Assembly (NCBI GenBank): GCA_019347785.1
Contig: JAHWKQ010000027.1
Location: forward strand, 1 to 15,476
DNA: 15,476 nt
Direction of reading: 5' to 3'
Origin: Actinomycetota bacterium
GTDB taxonomy: Bacteria; Actinomycetota; Nitriliruptoria; Euzebyales; Egibacteraceae
Position numbers and translations under genes: made by a program. The notes beneath the pieces are model-generated. The model was not told where the DNA came from and did not search any database. It saw only the letters and a list, made by a program, of their open reading frames with translations. Below, piece after piece: positions 1 to 7,374 of this stretch (position 1 is the first letter of the stretch; every line of letters starts with the position of its first letter).

Positions 1-363
1 CAGCTCGGCGAGCTCGTCGAGCGGGCCGTGCGCGCGGGGGCGGTGCACGTGACGCCGATCGTGCTGCACCTGCGCCCCGGTGTCCGTGAGGTCTTCTGGC
101 CGTGGCTGCGCCGGGCGCACCCCGAGCTGGTGGCGCGCTACCAGCGGCTGTACCCGCGCAGCCAGGCCGCTGCCGGCTACCGGCGGGCCGTCGAGGAGCG
201 GGTCCGTGCCCAGCTGCGGCGGGCCTGGGCCAGGTTCGGGCGCCCCCCCGCGCCGCCGTCGTGGCGCGGGGGCGGGAGAGGGGAGCGTCCGCCGGCACAG
301 GGGGCCCAGCTGGGCCTGTTCCAAGGCCCCCCTGAGGCGGGTCGCCGGCCGGGGATGCCGTAG
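1..363 (+). CDS. Radical SAM protein, Rv2578c/SPL-like family, C-terminal part
   Basis: The reading frame is open from the first base (QLGELVERA...) and ends at TAG 361-363, so the N-terminal part, with the CxxxCxxC iron-sulfur motif, lies outside the window. The visible segment matches what I recall of the C-terminal end of the Rv2578c-type radical SAM proteins related to spore photoproduct lyase. The matching run is HVTPIVLHLRPGVREVF followed by WPWLRRAHPELVARYQRLY. These proteins are thought to use S-adenosylmethionine radical chemistry, possibly on nucleic acid, but their substrate is not established. After about residue 75 of the visible part the sequence becomes a Pro/Gly/Arg-rich, probably disordered tail. 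The tail carries QLGLF at 307-321, which resembles the bacterial sliding-clamp binding pentapeptide. The stop codon overlaps a possible -10 box for the next gene. The family call is from remembered motifs, with moderate confidence. Confidence 0.65.
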   Translation, partial: QLGELVERAVRAGAVHVTPIVLHLRPGVREVFWPWLRRAHPELVARYQRLYPRSQAAAGYRRAVEERVRAQLRRAWARFGRPPAPPSWRGGGRGERPPAQGAQLGLFQGPPEAGRRPGMP

Positions 364-366
364 ACT
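361..366 (+). promoter_or_regulatory. Possible -10 box for the GCS2-family ligase gene
   Basis: TAGACT fits the actinobacterial -10 pattern TANNNT and overlaps the TAG stop of the upstream gene. A start of transcription about 7 bases downstream would leave a leader of roughly 23 bases. That leader holds AAAGGA (382-387), a plausible ribosome binding site 8 bases before the ATG at 396. No convincing -35 element is seen, so this is tentative. Confidence 0.3.
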
Positions 367-395
367 CGCGCCGCCAGCGACAAAGGAATGCGCCG

Positions 396-1883
396 ATGGG
401 CCGGGACATCGACCGCAGCGAGTTCACGCCGGAAGACCGGGTGCGCTACCGCGAGAAGGTCAAGGGCAACCTCGGGGTCCTGCGCCGGCTGATCGACGTG
501 GGGAAGCTGGAGCGGGACCGGCGCAAGATGGGCGTGGAGCTCGAGACCTGCCTGACCGACGATCAGGGCAACGCCGCGGCGATCAACGCCGAGCTGCTGG
601 ATCGCATCGCCTCCGAGGAGTTCCAGACCGAGCTGGCCCAGTACCAGATCGAGTTCGACCTCGAGCCCCGCTGGTTCCACGGCGACGCCCTGTCGCAGAT
701 CGAGGGGGAGCTGCGCCGGTCGCTGGACCGGGCCGAGGAGCAGGCGCGCACGCTCGACGCCCACGTCATGATCGTCGGCATTCTGCCGACGCTGGCCGAC
801 TTCAACATCACCGAGCAGAACCTGTCGGCCAACGAGCGCTACAAGGCGCTCAACGACGAGATCCTCGGGATGCGCGGCGAGGACTTCGTGATCCACATCG
901 AGGGGGAGGAGACGCTGCGGATCACCGCCAACTCGATCCTGTTCGAGGCCGCCTGCCAGGCGCTGCAGCTGCACCTGCAGGTCAACCCGGAGGACTTCGC
1001 CGCCTACTGGAACGTGGCCCAGGCCCTGTCGGGCCCGCTGCTGGCCGCCGGGGCGAACTCGCCGTTCCTGCTGGGCAAGCAGCTGCACCACGAGACCCGC
1101 ATCGCCTTGTTCGAGCAGTCGATCGACACCCGGACGGAGGAGCTCGCCCAGCAGGGCGTGCGCCCGCGGGTCTGGTTCGGCGAGAAGTGGCTGTCAGAGG
1201 GTGTCTTCGAGCTGTTCGACGAGAACGTCCGCTACTTCCCGGCGCTGCTGCCGGTGTGCGACGACGAGGACCCCCACGAGGAGCTGGCCGCGGGCCGGAC
1301 GCCCCGCCTGCCCGAGCTGTCGCTGCACAACGGCACGATCTACCGGTGGAACCGCCCGGTGTACGGCGTGGCCGACGGCCGTCCCCACGTGCGCATCGAG
1401 AACCGCGTCCTGCCCTCCGGGCCGACGGTCGTCGACTGCGTGGCCAACGCGGCGCTCTTCTACGGGATGCTGCGGGGCCTGTGCTCCCAGCGGCCCCAGG
1501 TGTGGCAGGAGATGAGCTATCACGCGGCCACCGACAACTTCTTCGCCGCGGCCCGCCGCGGCCTCGACGCGACGATGTTCTGGCCGAACATCGGCGAGGG
1601 CGTGCCGGTCAGCGAGCTGTTGCTGCGCCACCTCGTGCCGCTCGCCCGACGCGGGCTGGAGGAATGCGAGATCGACGCGGGCGACATCGACCGCCTGCTG
1701 GACATCGTCTGCGAGCGCGTGGTCGCCCGTCGCAACGGCGCGAGCTGGCAGATCGCGGCCCATCGGCACCTGCTCGGGGCCGAGGGCGCCGGCGCCGACG
1801 AGGCCCTGCACGAGCTCGTCCGCCGCTATCAGCGCCATTCCCAGGGCGGCGAGCCGGTGCACAGCTGGCCGTTGGACACCTGA
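396..1883 (+). CDS. GCS2-family carboxylate-amine (glutamate-cysteine-type) ligase
   Basis: This 495-residue cytosolic protein looks like a member of the plant/bacterial-type glutamate-cysteine ligase family (GCS2). Such enzymes join the side-chain carboxylate of glutamate, or a similar acid, to an amine using ATP. Visible family features are GVELE at residues 46-50, a glutamate-rich strand near the N-terminus, and IEFDLEP at 85-91 in the place of the usual nucleotide/metal-binding acidic strand. RIENRVLPSGPT at 333-344 sits where the family has its conserved Arg-Glu-x-Arg segment. It is longer than the YbdK-type members (about 370 residues). ATG 396 is chosen because AAAGGA lies 8 bases upstream. 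It is followed after 31 bases by an aspartoacylase-family hydrolase. The actual substrates are unknown. A true gamma-glutamylcysteine synthetase role would be unusual next to mycothiol genes, so I give the family only. Confidence 0.75.
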   Translation: MGRDIDRSEFTPEDRVRYREKVKGNLGVLRRLIDVGKLERDRRKMGVELETCLTDDQGNAAAINAELLDRIASEEFQTELAQYQIEFDLEPRWFHGDALSQIEGELRRSLDRAEEQARTLDAHVMIVGILPTLADFNITEQNLSANERYKALNDEILGMRGEDFVIHIEGEETLRITANSILFEAACQALQLHLQVNPEDFAAYWNVAQALSGPLLAAGANSPFLLGKQLHHETRIALFEQSIDTRTEELAQQGVRPRVWFGEKWLSEGVFELFDENVRYFPALLPVCDDEDPHEELAAGRTPRLPELSLHNGTIYRWNRPVYGVADGRPHVRIENRVLPSGPTVVDCVANAALFYGMLRGLCSQRPQVWQEMSYHAATDNFFAAARRGLDATMFWPNIGEGVPVSELLLRHLVPLARRGLEECEIDAGDIDRLLDIVCERVVARRNGASWQIAAHRHLLGAEGAGADEALHELVRRYQRHSQGGEPVHSWPLDT

Positions 1884-1901
1884 GGCGGGTCGGCCCGACG
1901 G

Positions 1902-1907
1902 TACAGT
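1902..1907 (+). promoter_or_regulatory. -10 box of a leaderless promoter (TACAGT, 7 bases before ATG)
   Basis: TACAGT fits TANNNT and is followed by exactly 7 bases (CCCGACG) and then the ATG at 1915. That places the expected transcription start at or next to the first base of the start codon. There is no Shine-Dalgarno sequence before this ATG, which agrees with leaderless translation. No good -35 hexamer is visible at 16-18 bases upstream. Confidence 0.5.
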
Positions 1908-1914
1908 CCCGACG

Positions 1915-2946
1915 ATGCTGGACCTGTACCACCGCTTCGACGGCTACGAGCAGCTCAAGCCGGTGCTGGACGGCTCGGACGAGGACGTGCTCGTCAGGCT
2001 GGGCAAGCCCACGCTCGTTCGCGTGCCCGGGACCGAGCCGGGGGGCCGCGCCCGCCTCGTGTCGTGTCTGCTGCACGGCAACGAGGACTCCGGCTACCGG
2101 GCCGTGCTGCGGGTCCTGCGCGAGGGCGCGCGCTACCCGTTCGACCTGTGGGTCCTCATCGGCAACGTCCGCGCCGCCGTCACCGGGGGCTGGTACGCGC
2201 ACCGCTTCCTGGAGGGCCAGGAGGACTTCAACCGCGTGTGGGGCTGGCAGGAGCCGACCACCAAGATGCGCCGTTGCGCGGACGCCGTGCTCGACGAGTT
2301 GCGCCTGGTCGATCTGGAGGCGTGTGTCGACCTGCACAACAACACCGGCGCCAACCCCCACTACTGCGTGCTGCCCCAGCTGAGCCCCGACGGTCTGGAG
2401 CTGGCGTCGCTGTTCTCCCACACGGTGCTGCACTGGGGCCTTCGGCTGCACACCCTGATGGAGGCCCTGTCGCCGCGCTGCCCGGCCGTGGCCCTGGAGT
2501 GCGGCCTGCCGCGGCACGCCGAGAACCTCGAGTGGGCGTCGAGCGCGGTCCGCCGCTTCCTGGCCCGGGAGTCGTTCGAGGCGCGAACGCCCCCGGCGGT
2601 GACCCTGTTCGAGCAGTGCTACAAGGTCGTGGTGCGCCCGGAGGTGCCGTTCACCTTCGGCGGCGCCCTGAGCGAGGACGTCGACCTGGTGCTCTCGGTG
2701 GGCCTGGACACCCACAACTTCGGGATGCTGTTCGCCGGCACCCGGATCGGGGTCGTGGAGCCGGGCGCCGCCGTGCCGCTGTGCGTCACCGATGCCCGGG
2801 GCGTCGACGTCACCGACCGCTTCCTGGACGTGACGCCCGACGGCGTCCTGGTGCTCCGCCAGGACGTCATACCGGTCATGATGGTCACCAACGCCGTGCA
2901 GGCCCGCCAGGACTGCCTGTTCTACATCGCGCGACGGCGGGCCTGA
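1915..2946 (+). CDS. Succinylglutamate desuccinylase/aspartoacylase-family zinc hydrolase
   Basis: The 343-residue protein has the layout of the M14-like AstE/AspA amidohydrolase family. These enzymes remove an acyl group from an N-acyl amino acid using one zinc ion. The zinc motif HGNE gives His54 and Glu57, and the third ligand is His141 in VDLHNNTG. DFNR at 104-107 corresponds to the substrate-binding Asn-Arg pair of the family. Glu195 in ALECG is the likely general base. Family members include AstE (arginine catabolism), aspartoacylase and aminoacylase 3, which deacetylates mercapturic acids. Nothing else of an arginine succinyltransferase pathway is present here. The gene follows the GCS2-family ligase and converges on mca, with only 18 bases between stop codons. 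The start is supported by the TACAGT box 7 bases upstream. Family assignment is strong and the substrate is unknown. Confidence 0.8.
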   Translation: MLDLYHRFDGYEQLKPVLDGSDEDVLVRLGKPTLVRVPGTEPGGRARLVSCLLHGNEDSGYRAVLRVLREGARYPFDLWVLIGNVRAAVTGGWYAHRFLEGQEDFNRVWGWQEPTTKMRRCADAVLDELRLVDLEACVDLHNNTGANPHYCVLPQLSPDGLELASLFSHTVLHWGLRLHTLMEALSPRCPAVALECGLPRHAENLEWASSAVRRFLARESFEARTPPAVTLFEQCYKVVVRPEVPFTFGGALSEDVDLVLSVGLDTHNFGMLFAGTRIGVVEPGAAVPLCVTDARGVDVTDRFLDVTPDGVLVLRQDVIPVMMVTNAVQARQDCLFYIARRRA

Positions 2947-2976
2947 GGGCTCCGGCGGGCCCGTTCAGCCCAGGCC
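2940..2976. terminator. Bidirectional hairpin between converging genes
   Basis: GGCCT-(GA)-GGGCT at 2940-2951 pairs with AGCCC-AGGCC at 2967-2976. This gives 10 base pairs with a 2-base bulge and a 15-base loop, and the loop itself contains the palindrome CGGGCCCG. The arms contain the stop codons of both converging genes. No T-run follows on either side, as is common in G+C-rich actinobacteria. It is plausible as a shared terminator, but it rests on pairing by eye only. Confidence 0.45.
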
Positions 2977-3831
2977 GGCGAACAGCGAGTCCTCCGGCAG
3001 GTGGGTGTCGACCAGGCTGCGGGCCAGGACGAAGTCCTCGTACGGGTACACCTGGCGCACGAGGTCGTCGGGGACCTGGAACCACGCTCCGTGGGGGTCG
3101 ATCTGCGTCGCGTGGGCCAGCAGGGCCCGGCTGCGGATCTCCAGGTAGTCGCCGACCTCGACGTGGGTCGTCGACGGGTCGGCGGCGCCGGGCTCCCATC
3201 GCTTCAGCCAGCCGGCGAACGGCGACTCGATGCCGCGGTCCAGGCACGCGGTGTGCAGCGCCTCGACCTTGCGGCGCGTGTGGACGGACATGTAGTACAG
3301 CTTGCGCGGCTGCCAGGGCGCGCCGGCGCCGGGGAAGCGTGTGGGGTCGCCGGCTGTGTCGAAGGCGGCGACGCTCACGTCGTGGCAGCGGATGTGGTCC
3401 GGGTGGGGGTAGCCGCCGTCCTCGGGGTAGGTGACCACGACGTCGGGCCGCCGCTGCCGCACGACCCTCACGAGCCGCTCGGTGGTCTGTTCCGGCGGCA
3501 CGTTGTAGAAGCAACCGGGGTCCAGCACCGAGCCGTCGCCGTCGAAGTCCTCGACGAAGCCCGAGTCGGCGTAGCCCAGGTCCACGTGGCCGGTCACGCC
3601 GAGGATCTGCAGCGCCCGCTCGAGCTCCTCGCGGCGCACCTGGGGCATGCGCTCGCGGACGCCGGGGCGGTCCATCGCCGGGTTGAGGACGTCGCCCCGC
3701 ATGCCGTCGGTGCAGGTCACGACAGTGACGCGGTAGCCCTCCTTGGCGTAGCGGGCCATCGTCGCGGCGCCCTTGGACGACTCGTCGTCGGGGTGGGCGT
3801 GCACGAACATCGCGTGCGGCGTCGCGGGCAT
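2965..3831 (-). CDS. mca: Mycothiol S-conjugate amidase Mca
   Basis: Mca is a PIG-L/LmbE-fold zinc amidase that cuts mycothiol S-conjugates. It releases a mercapturic acid (N-acetylcysteine conjugate) for export and GlcN-inositol for reuse, in the cytosol. The 288-residue length from ATG 3831 is the same as I recall for the Mycobacterium tuberculosis protein. HAHPDDESSKGAAT places zinc ligands His13 and Asp16 and the catalytic base Asp15. Lys20 in this motif is typical of Mca, whereas the paralogue MshB has a different sequence there. GGYPHPDHIRCH supplies His142 (catalytic) and His145 (zinc). AHATQIDP and a C-terminal SLFAGL are also Mca-like. The start is uncertain: GTG at 3852 overlaps the TGA of the upstream CinA-like gene (GTGA), which would fit translational coupling. 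ATG 3831 matches the family length better. Neither has a clear ribosome binding site. Confidence 0.9.
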   Translation of the reverse strand: MPATPHAMFVHAHPDDESSKGAATMARYAKEGYRVTVVTCTDGMRGDVLNPAMDRPGVRERMPQVRREELERALQILGVTGHVDLGYADSGFVEDFDGDGSVLDPGCFYNVPPEQTTERLVRVVRQRRPDVVVTYPEDGGYPHPDHIRCHDVSVAAFDTAGDPTRFPGAGAPWQPRKLYYMSVHTRRKVEALHTACLDRGIESPFAGWLKRWEPGAADPSTTHVEVGDYLEIRSRALLAHATQIDPHGAWFQVPDDLVRQVYPYEDFVLARSLVDTHLPEDSLFAGLG

Positions 3832-3848
3832 GCGCGAGAGGCCAGCCG

Positions 3849-4682
3849 TCACGACCAGCGCCGGCCCCATGCGGCCCGCTGGCGCGGGGAACCGGGGCGG
3901 GCGTCGAGCTCGGCCAGGTAGTCGCGCACGGCCGCCGCCGCCTGCTCGACCCGCTGCGCGGCCCCCGTGAGCCGGACGGTGCACCGCCTGCCGGGGTAGG
4001 AGCCGAGGTGGACGTCGGGGAAGTCCGCGACGAGACGGTGCAGGATCGGGTTGAGCGCGGACTCCGGGTAGCGGTGGGTGATCTCCACGACATGCCGGGG
4101 CCGGCCGCGCCCGCGTAGCAGGCTCGGCTCGACGGTGTCCAGCGTGATCCGCCGCAGCTCGGCGGGGATGCCCGGCAGCACGACGATCGTGGCCCCCCGC
4201 GGCCGGGCGCTGCCGCCGTCGACGTCGACCGCCACGCCGGGGGCCAGCGAGGGCGTGTCACCCAGCAGGTAGGCGCCCTCGGGCACCAGGGCCATCTTGC
4301 GCATCGAATCCGCCTGCGCCTGGCCGACGGGGGCGCCCTGCCCTGCGCTGCGGGCGATGGCCGCGCCGATGCGCGCGTCGATCGTCGGCTCGACGACCAG
4401 CCGCCTGGCCAGCGTGGCGGCGACCGCCTCGAGGCTGACGTCGTCGGGGGTCGAGCCGATGCCGCCGGACGTGAGCAGCACGCGGGGGCGCGCGCGGGCC
4501 AGCTCGGCGCGCAGCGCCTCGTCGATGGCGGCCGGGTCGTCGGGGACGGTGGCGACCCGGTCGAGCGGCACCCCCAGCGTCCGCAGCCGCCCGGCCAGCC
4601 AGCCGGAGTTGGTGTCGCGCACAAAGCCGCCGAGGATCTCGTCGCCGATCACGACGATCGAGGCCCTGAGAGCGGCGGTCAT
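3849..4682 (-). CDS. CinA N-terminal-like (MoCF-fold, COG1058) protein
   Basis: This 277-residue protein matches the N-terminal half of CinA, the MoCF or molybdopterin-binding-like fold. Some CinA-type domains hydrolyse ADP-ribose or related pyrophosphates, and the role of stand-alone copies is unsettled. VVIGDEILGG at residues 10-19 and TSGGIGSTPDD at 71-81 correspond to the two phosphate/ligand loops of the fold. The C-terminal nicotinamide-mononucleotide deamidase domain of full CinA is absent, so this is not a complete PncC-type CinA. The open frame extends to 4721, but ATG 4682 is chosen because MTAALRASIVVIGDE fits the family start and a TATCAT box ends 8 bases upstream. The longer form would run across the divergent promoter region. 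Its stop touches a possible GTG start of mca, so the two are probably co-transcribed. Confidence 0.8.
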   Translation of the reverse strand: MTAALRASIVVIGDEILGGFVRDTNSGWLAGRLRTLGVPLDRVATVPDDPAAIDEALRAELARARPRVLLTSGGIGSTPDDVSLEAVAATLARRLVVEPTIDARIGAAIARSAGQGAPVGQAQADSMRKMALVPEGAYLLGDTPSLAPGVAVDVDGGSARPRGATIVVLPGIPAELRRITLDTVEPSLLRGRGRPRHVVEITHRYPESALNPILHRLVADFPDVHLGSYPGRRCTVRLTGAAQRVEQAAAAVRDYLAELDARPGSPRQRAAWGRRWS

Positions 4683-4690
4683 GGCGGCTG

Positions 4691-4696
4691 ATGATA
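4691..4696 (-). promoter_or_regulatory. -10 box of a leaderless promoter for the CinA-like gene
   Basis: Read on the minus strand this is TATCAT, a good -10 hexamer, followed by 8 bases (CAGCCGCC) and the ATG at 4682. No Shine-Dalgarno sequence precedes the ATG. The box lies 10 bases from an opposing -10 box at 4707-4712, so the two promoters overlap. Confidence 0.5.
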
Positions 4697-4706
4697 GCCA
4701 CGGCCC

Positions 4707-4712
4707 TAGGAT
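4707..4712 (+). promoter_or_regulatory. -10 box of a leaderless promoter for the membrane protein gene
   Basis: TAGGAT fits TANNNT and is followed by 7 bases (GCGGCTC) and the ATG at 4720. An earlier in-frame ATG at 4711 overlaps this box, so 4720 is the better start if the box is real. There is no Shine-Dalgarno sequence for either ATG. Confidence 0.5.
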
Positions 4713-4719
4713 GCGGCTC

Positions 4720-5574
4720 ATGTACTACGTGACGCCCGACGAGGCCCGCTCGGACCTGTTCCTGTCGGGGGCCGTCTACCTGTTCGGCCCGTTGTTCCTG
4801 CGGGTGCTGCTGGGGGTGGTGCCCGTGGCGGCCCTGCCCGGCGCCGGGGCGATCCTGGCGGTCGGACTGCCCCTGGTCGTCACCGTGGTCGTGCCCGGCC
4901 TGCTCATGCGCTACCGGCGCGAGTCGCTGGGCGACTACGGGGTCGGCGCGGCGGGAGCCCAGGCCCTGCCCGCTGGGCTGCTGGTCGCCGCGCCCATCGC
5001 CGCGGCCGCCGCGGTGGCCGGCCTGGCCACCGGCGACCTGACGGCGGGCCTGCCGCTGCTGGCGGCGCCGCGGGTTCCGGGGCTCCTCCTCGCGCAACTG
5101 GCCCGGTGGCTGGGCCTGGCGGCCCTGGCCGTCTACGTGACGGTGAAGGCGCGCGACGCCTTCGCGGCCCAGCCGCAGTACCTGCGCCCGGCCATGCTGG
5201 AGATCGGCCGCGTCGTCGGCGTCGTCGGCGCGGTCGCGGCGGTCCTGCTGGCGGTCGCGGGGCGCTCGGTGGCCCCCCTGCTGCTGCCGCTGGGCGTCGC
5301 GGGGGCCTTCCTCGTGGCGCTGCGGCGGCTGAACCCGGGTACCCTCACCTCCCGCTCGACGCTTCTGACCCCGACGGTGCTGCTGGCGCTGGGGCCCTTC
5401 ACCCTGTCGTTCGATGCCGTCGCGTTCGTCGAGAGCATCTGGGTGGCCGCGCTGTCGGCCGGGGTCGGCCTGGTCATCGGCGCGCTGCAGGAGGCCCGGC
5501 GCTCGCCGCTGGGGGCCCTCGGGCTGGGCGTGGTCGTGGCGCTGTTCACGCTGCTGCCCACCGCGCCGATCTGA
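4720..5574 (+). CDS. Polytopic membrane protein of unknown function
   Basis: I do not recognise this 284-residue protein with certainty. It is strongly hydrophobic, with about eight likely membrane spans around residues 15-37, 42-63, 81-104, 119-142, 163-180, 184-201, 216-233, 240-257 and 262-279; one of these may be a re-entrant segment. Short charged loops separate them, for example RYRRESLGDYGVG at 64-76 and VKARDAFAAQ at 142-151. The RRESLGDYG loop resembles the segment preceding the core of CPBP intramembrane proteases, but the family's EExxxR and later His motifs are not visible. No substrate-transport signature is seen. The start at 4720 is set by the TAGGAT box. The stop is only 2 bases before the GTG of ettA, so the two genes are likely one transcript. 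Confidence 0.6.
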   Translation: MYYVTPDEARSDLFLSGAVYLFGPLFLRVLLGVVPVAALPGAGAILAVGLPLVVTVVVPGLLMRYRRESLGDYGVGAAGAQALPAGLLVAAPIAAAAAVAGLATGDLTAGLPLLAAPRVPGLLLAQLARWLGLAALAVYVTVKARDAFAAQPQYLRPAMLEIGRVVGVVGAVAAVLLAVAGRSVAPLLLPLGVAGAFLVALRRLNPGTLTSRSTLLTPTVLLALGPFTLSFDAVAFVESIWVAALSAGVGLVIGALQEARRSPLGALGLGVVVALFTLLPTAPI

Positions 5575-5576
5575 CC

Positions 5577-7259
<1,683 letters not shown>

Positions 7260-7275
7260 GCGTTCTCCGCTTTTC

Positions 7276-7303
7276 CACTGTATAAGTAGCCTCTTGTCAC
7301 TGT
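7276..7303. repeat. CACTGT direct repeat, 22 bases apart, in an AT-richer leader
   Basis: CACTGT occurs at 7276-7281 and again at 7298-7303, 22 bases apart, about two helical turns. It sits in a stretch (about 7262-7310) clearly richer in A and T than anything else in the window, including TATAAG at 7281-7286 and TTGTCA at 7294-7299. The position just upstream of the probable sir promoter suggests a regulator site. I do not recognise a known sulfur-regulator operator here. Confidence 0.3.
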
Positions 7304-7311
7304 TTTCACCC

Positions 7312-7340
7312 CTGATGGGCAGCGCCCGCCCGCCTACAGT
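7312..7340 (+). promoter_or_regulatory. Probable promoter of the sir-cysH operon
   Basis: CTGATG (7312-7317) and TACAGT (7335-7340) are separated by 17 bases. Transcription would start near 7347, leaving a leader of about 28 bases. That leader contains GGAGG at 7358-7362 and GAGGCGG at 7364-7370 as possible ribosome binding sites before ATG 7375. The -35 match is only partial. Confidence 0.4.
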
Positions 7341-7374
7341 GCCCGCGGCAGCAGGACGGAGGCGAGGCGGACGC

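Noticed and set aside
80..2383. A 767-residue open frame running through three genes on the plus strand
   Set aside because: It is Arg/Ala/Pro-rich shadow translation across the radical SAM tail, the GCS2 ligase and the hydrolase, whose own frames carry clear family motifs.
2965..3831. MshB (GlcNAc-inositol deacetylase) instead of Mca
   Set aside because: ESSKGAAT after HAHPDD with its lysine, the AHATQIDP segment and the ending SLFAGL are Mca features.
2885..4624. A 579-residue minus-strand frame spanning mca and the CinA-like gene
   Set aside because: It is out of frame with both recognised proteins and has the low-complexity composition typical of G+C-rich shadow frames.
4711..4719. ATG 4711 as start of the membrane protein gene
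   Set aside because: It overlaps the TAGGAT box, while ATG 4720 sits 7 bases after it. The difference is only three residues.
4720..5574. CPBP intramembrane protease
   Set aside because: A loop resembles the family, but the EExxxR and histidine motifs needed for catalysis are not visible.
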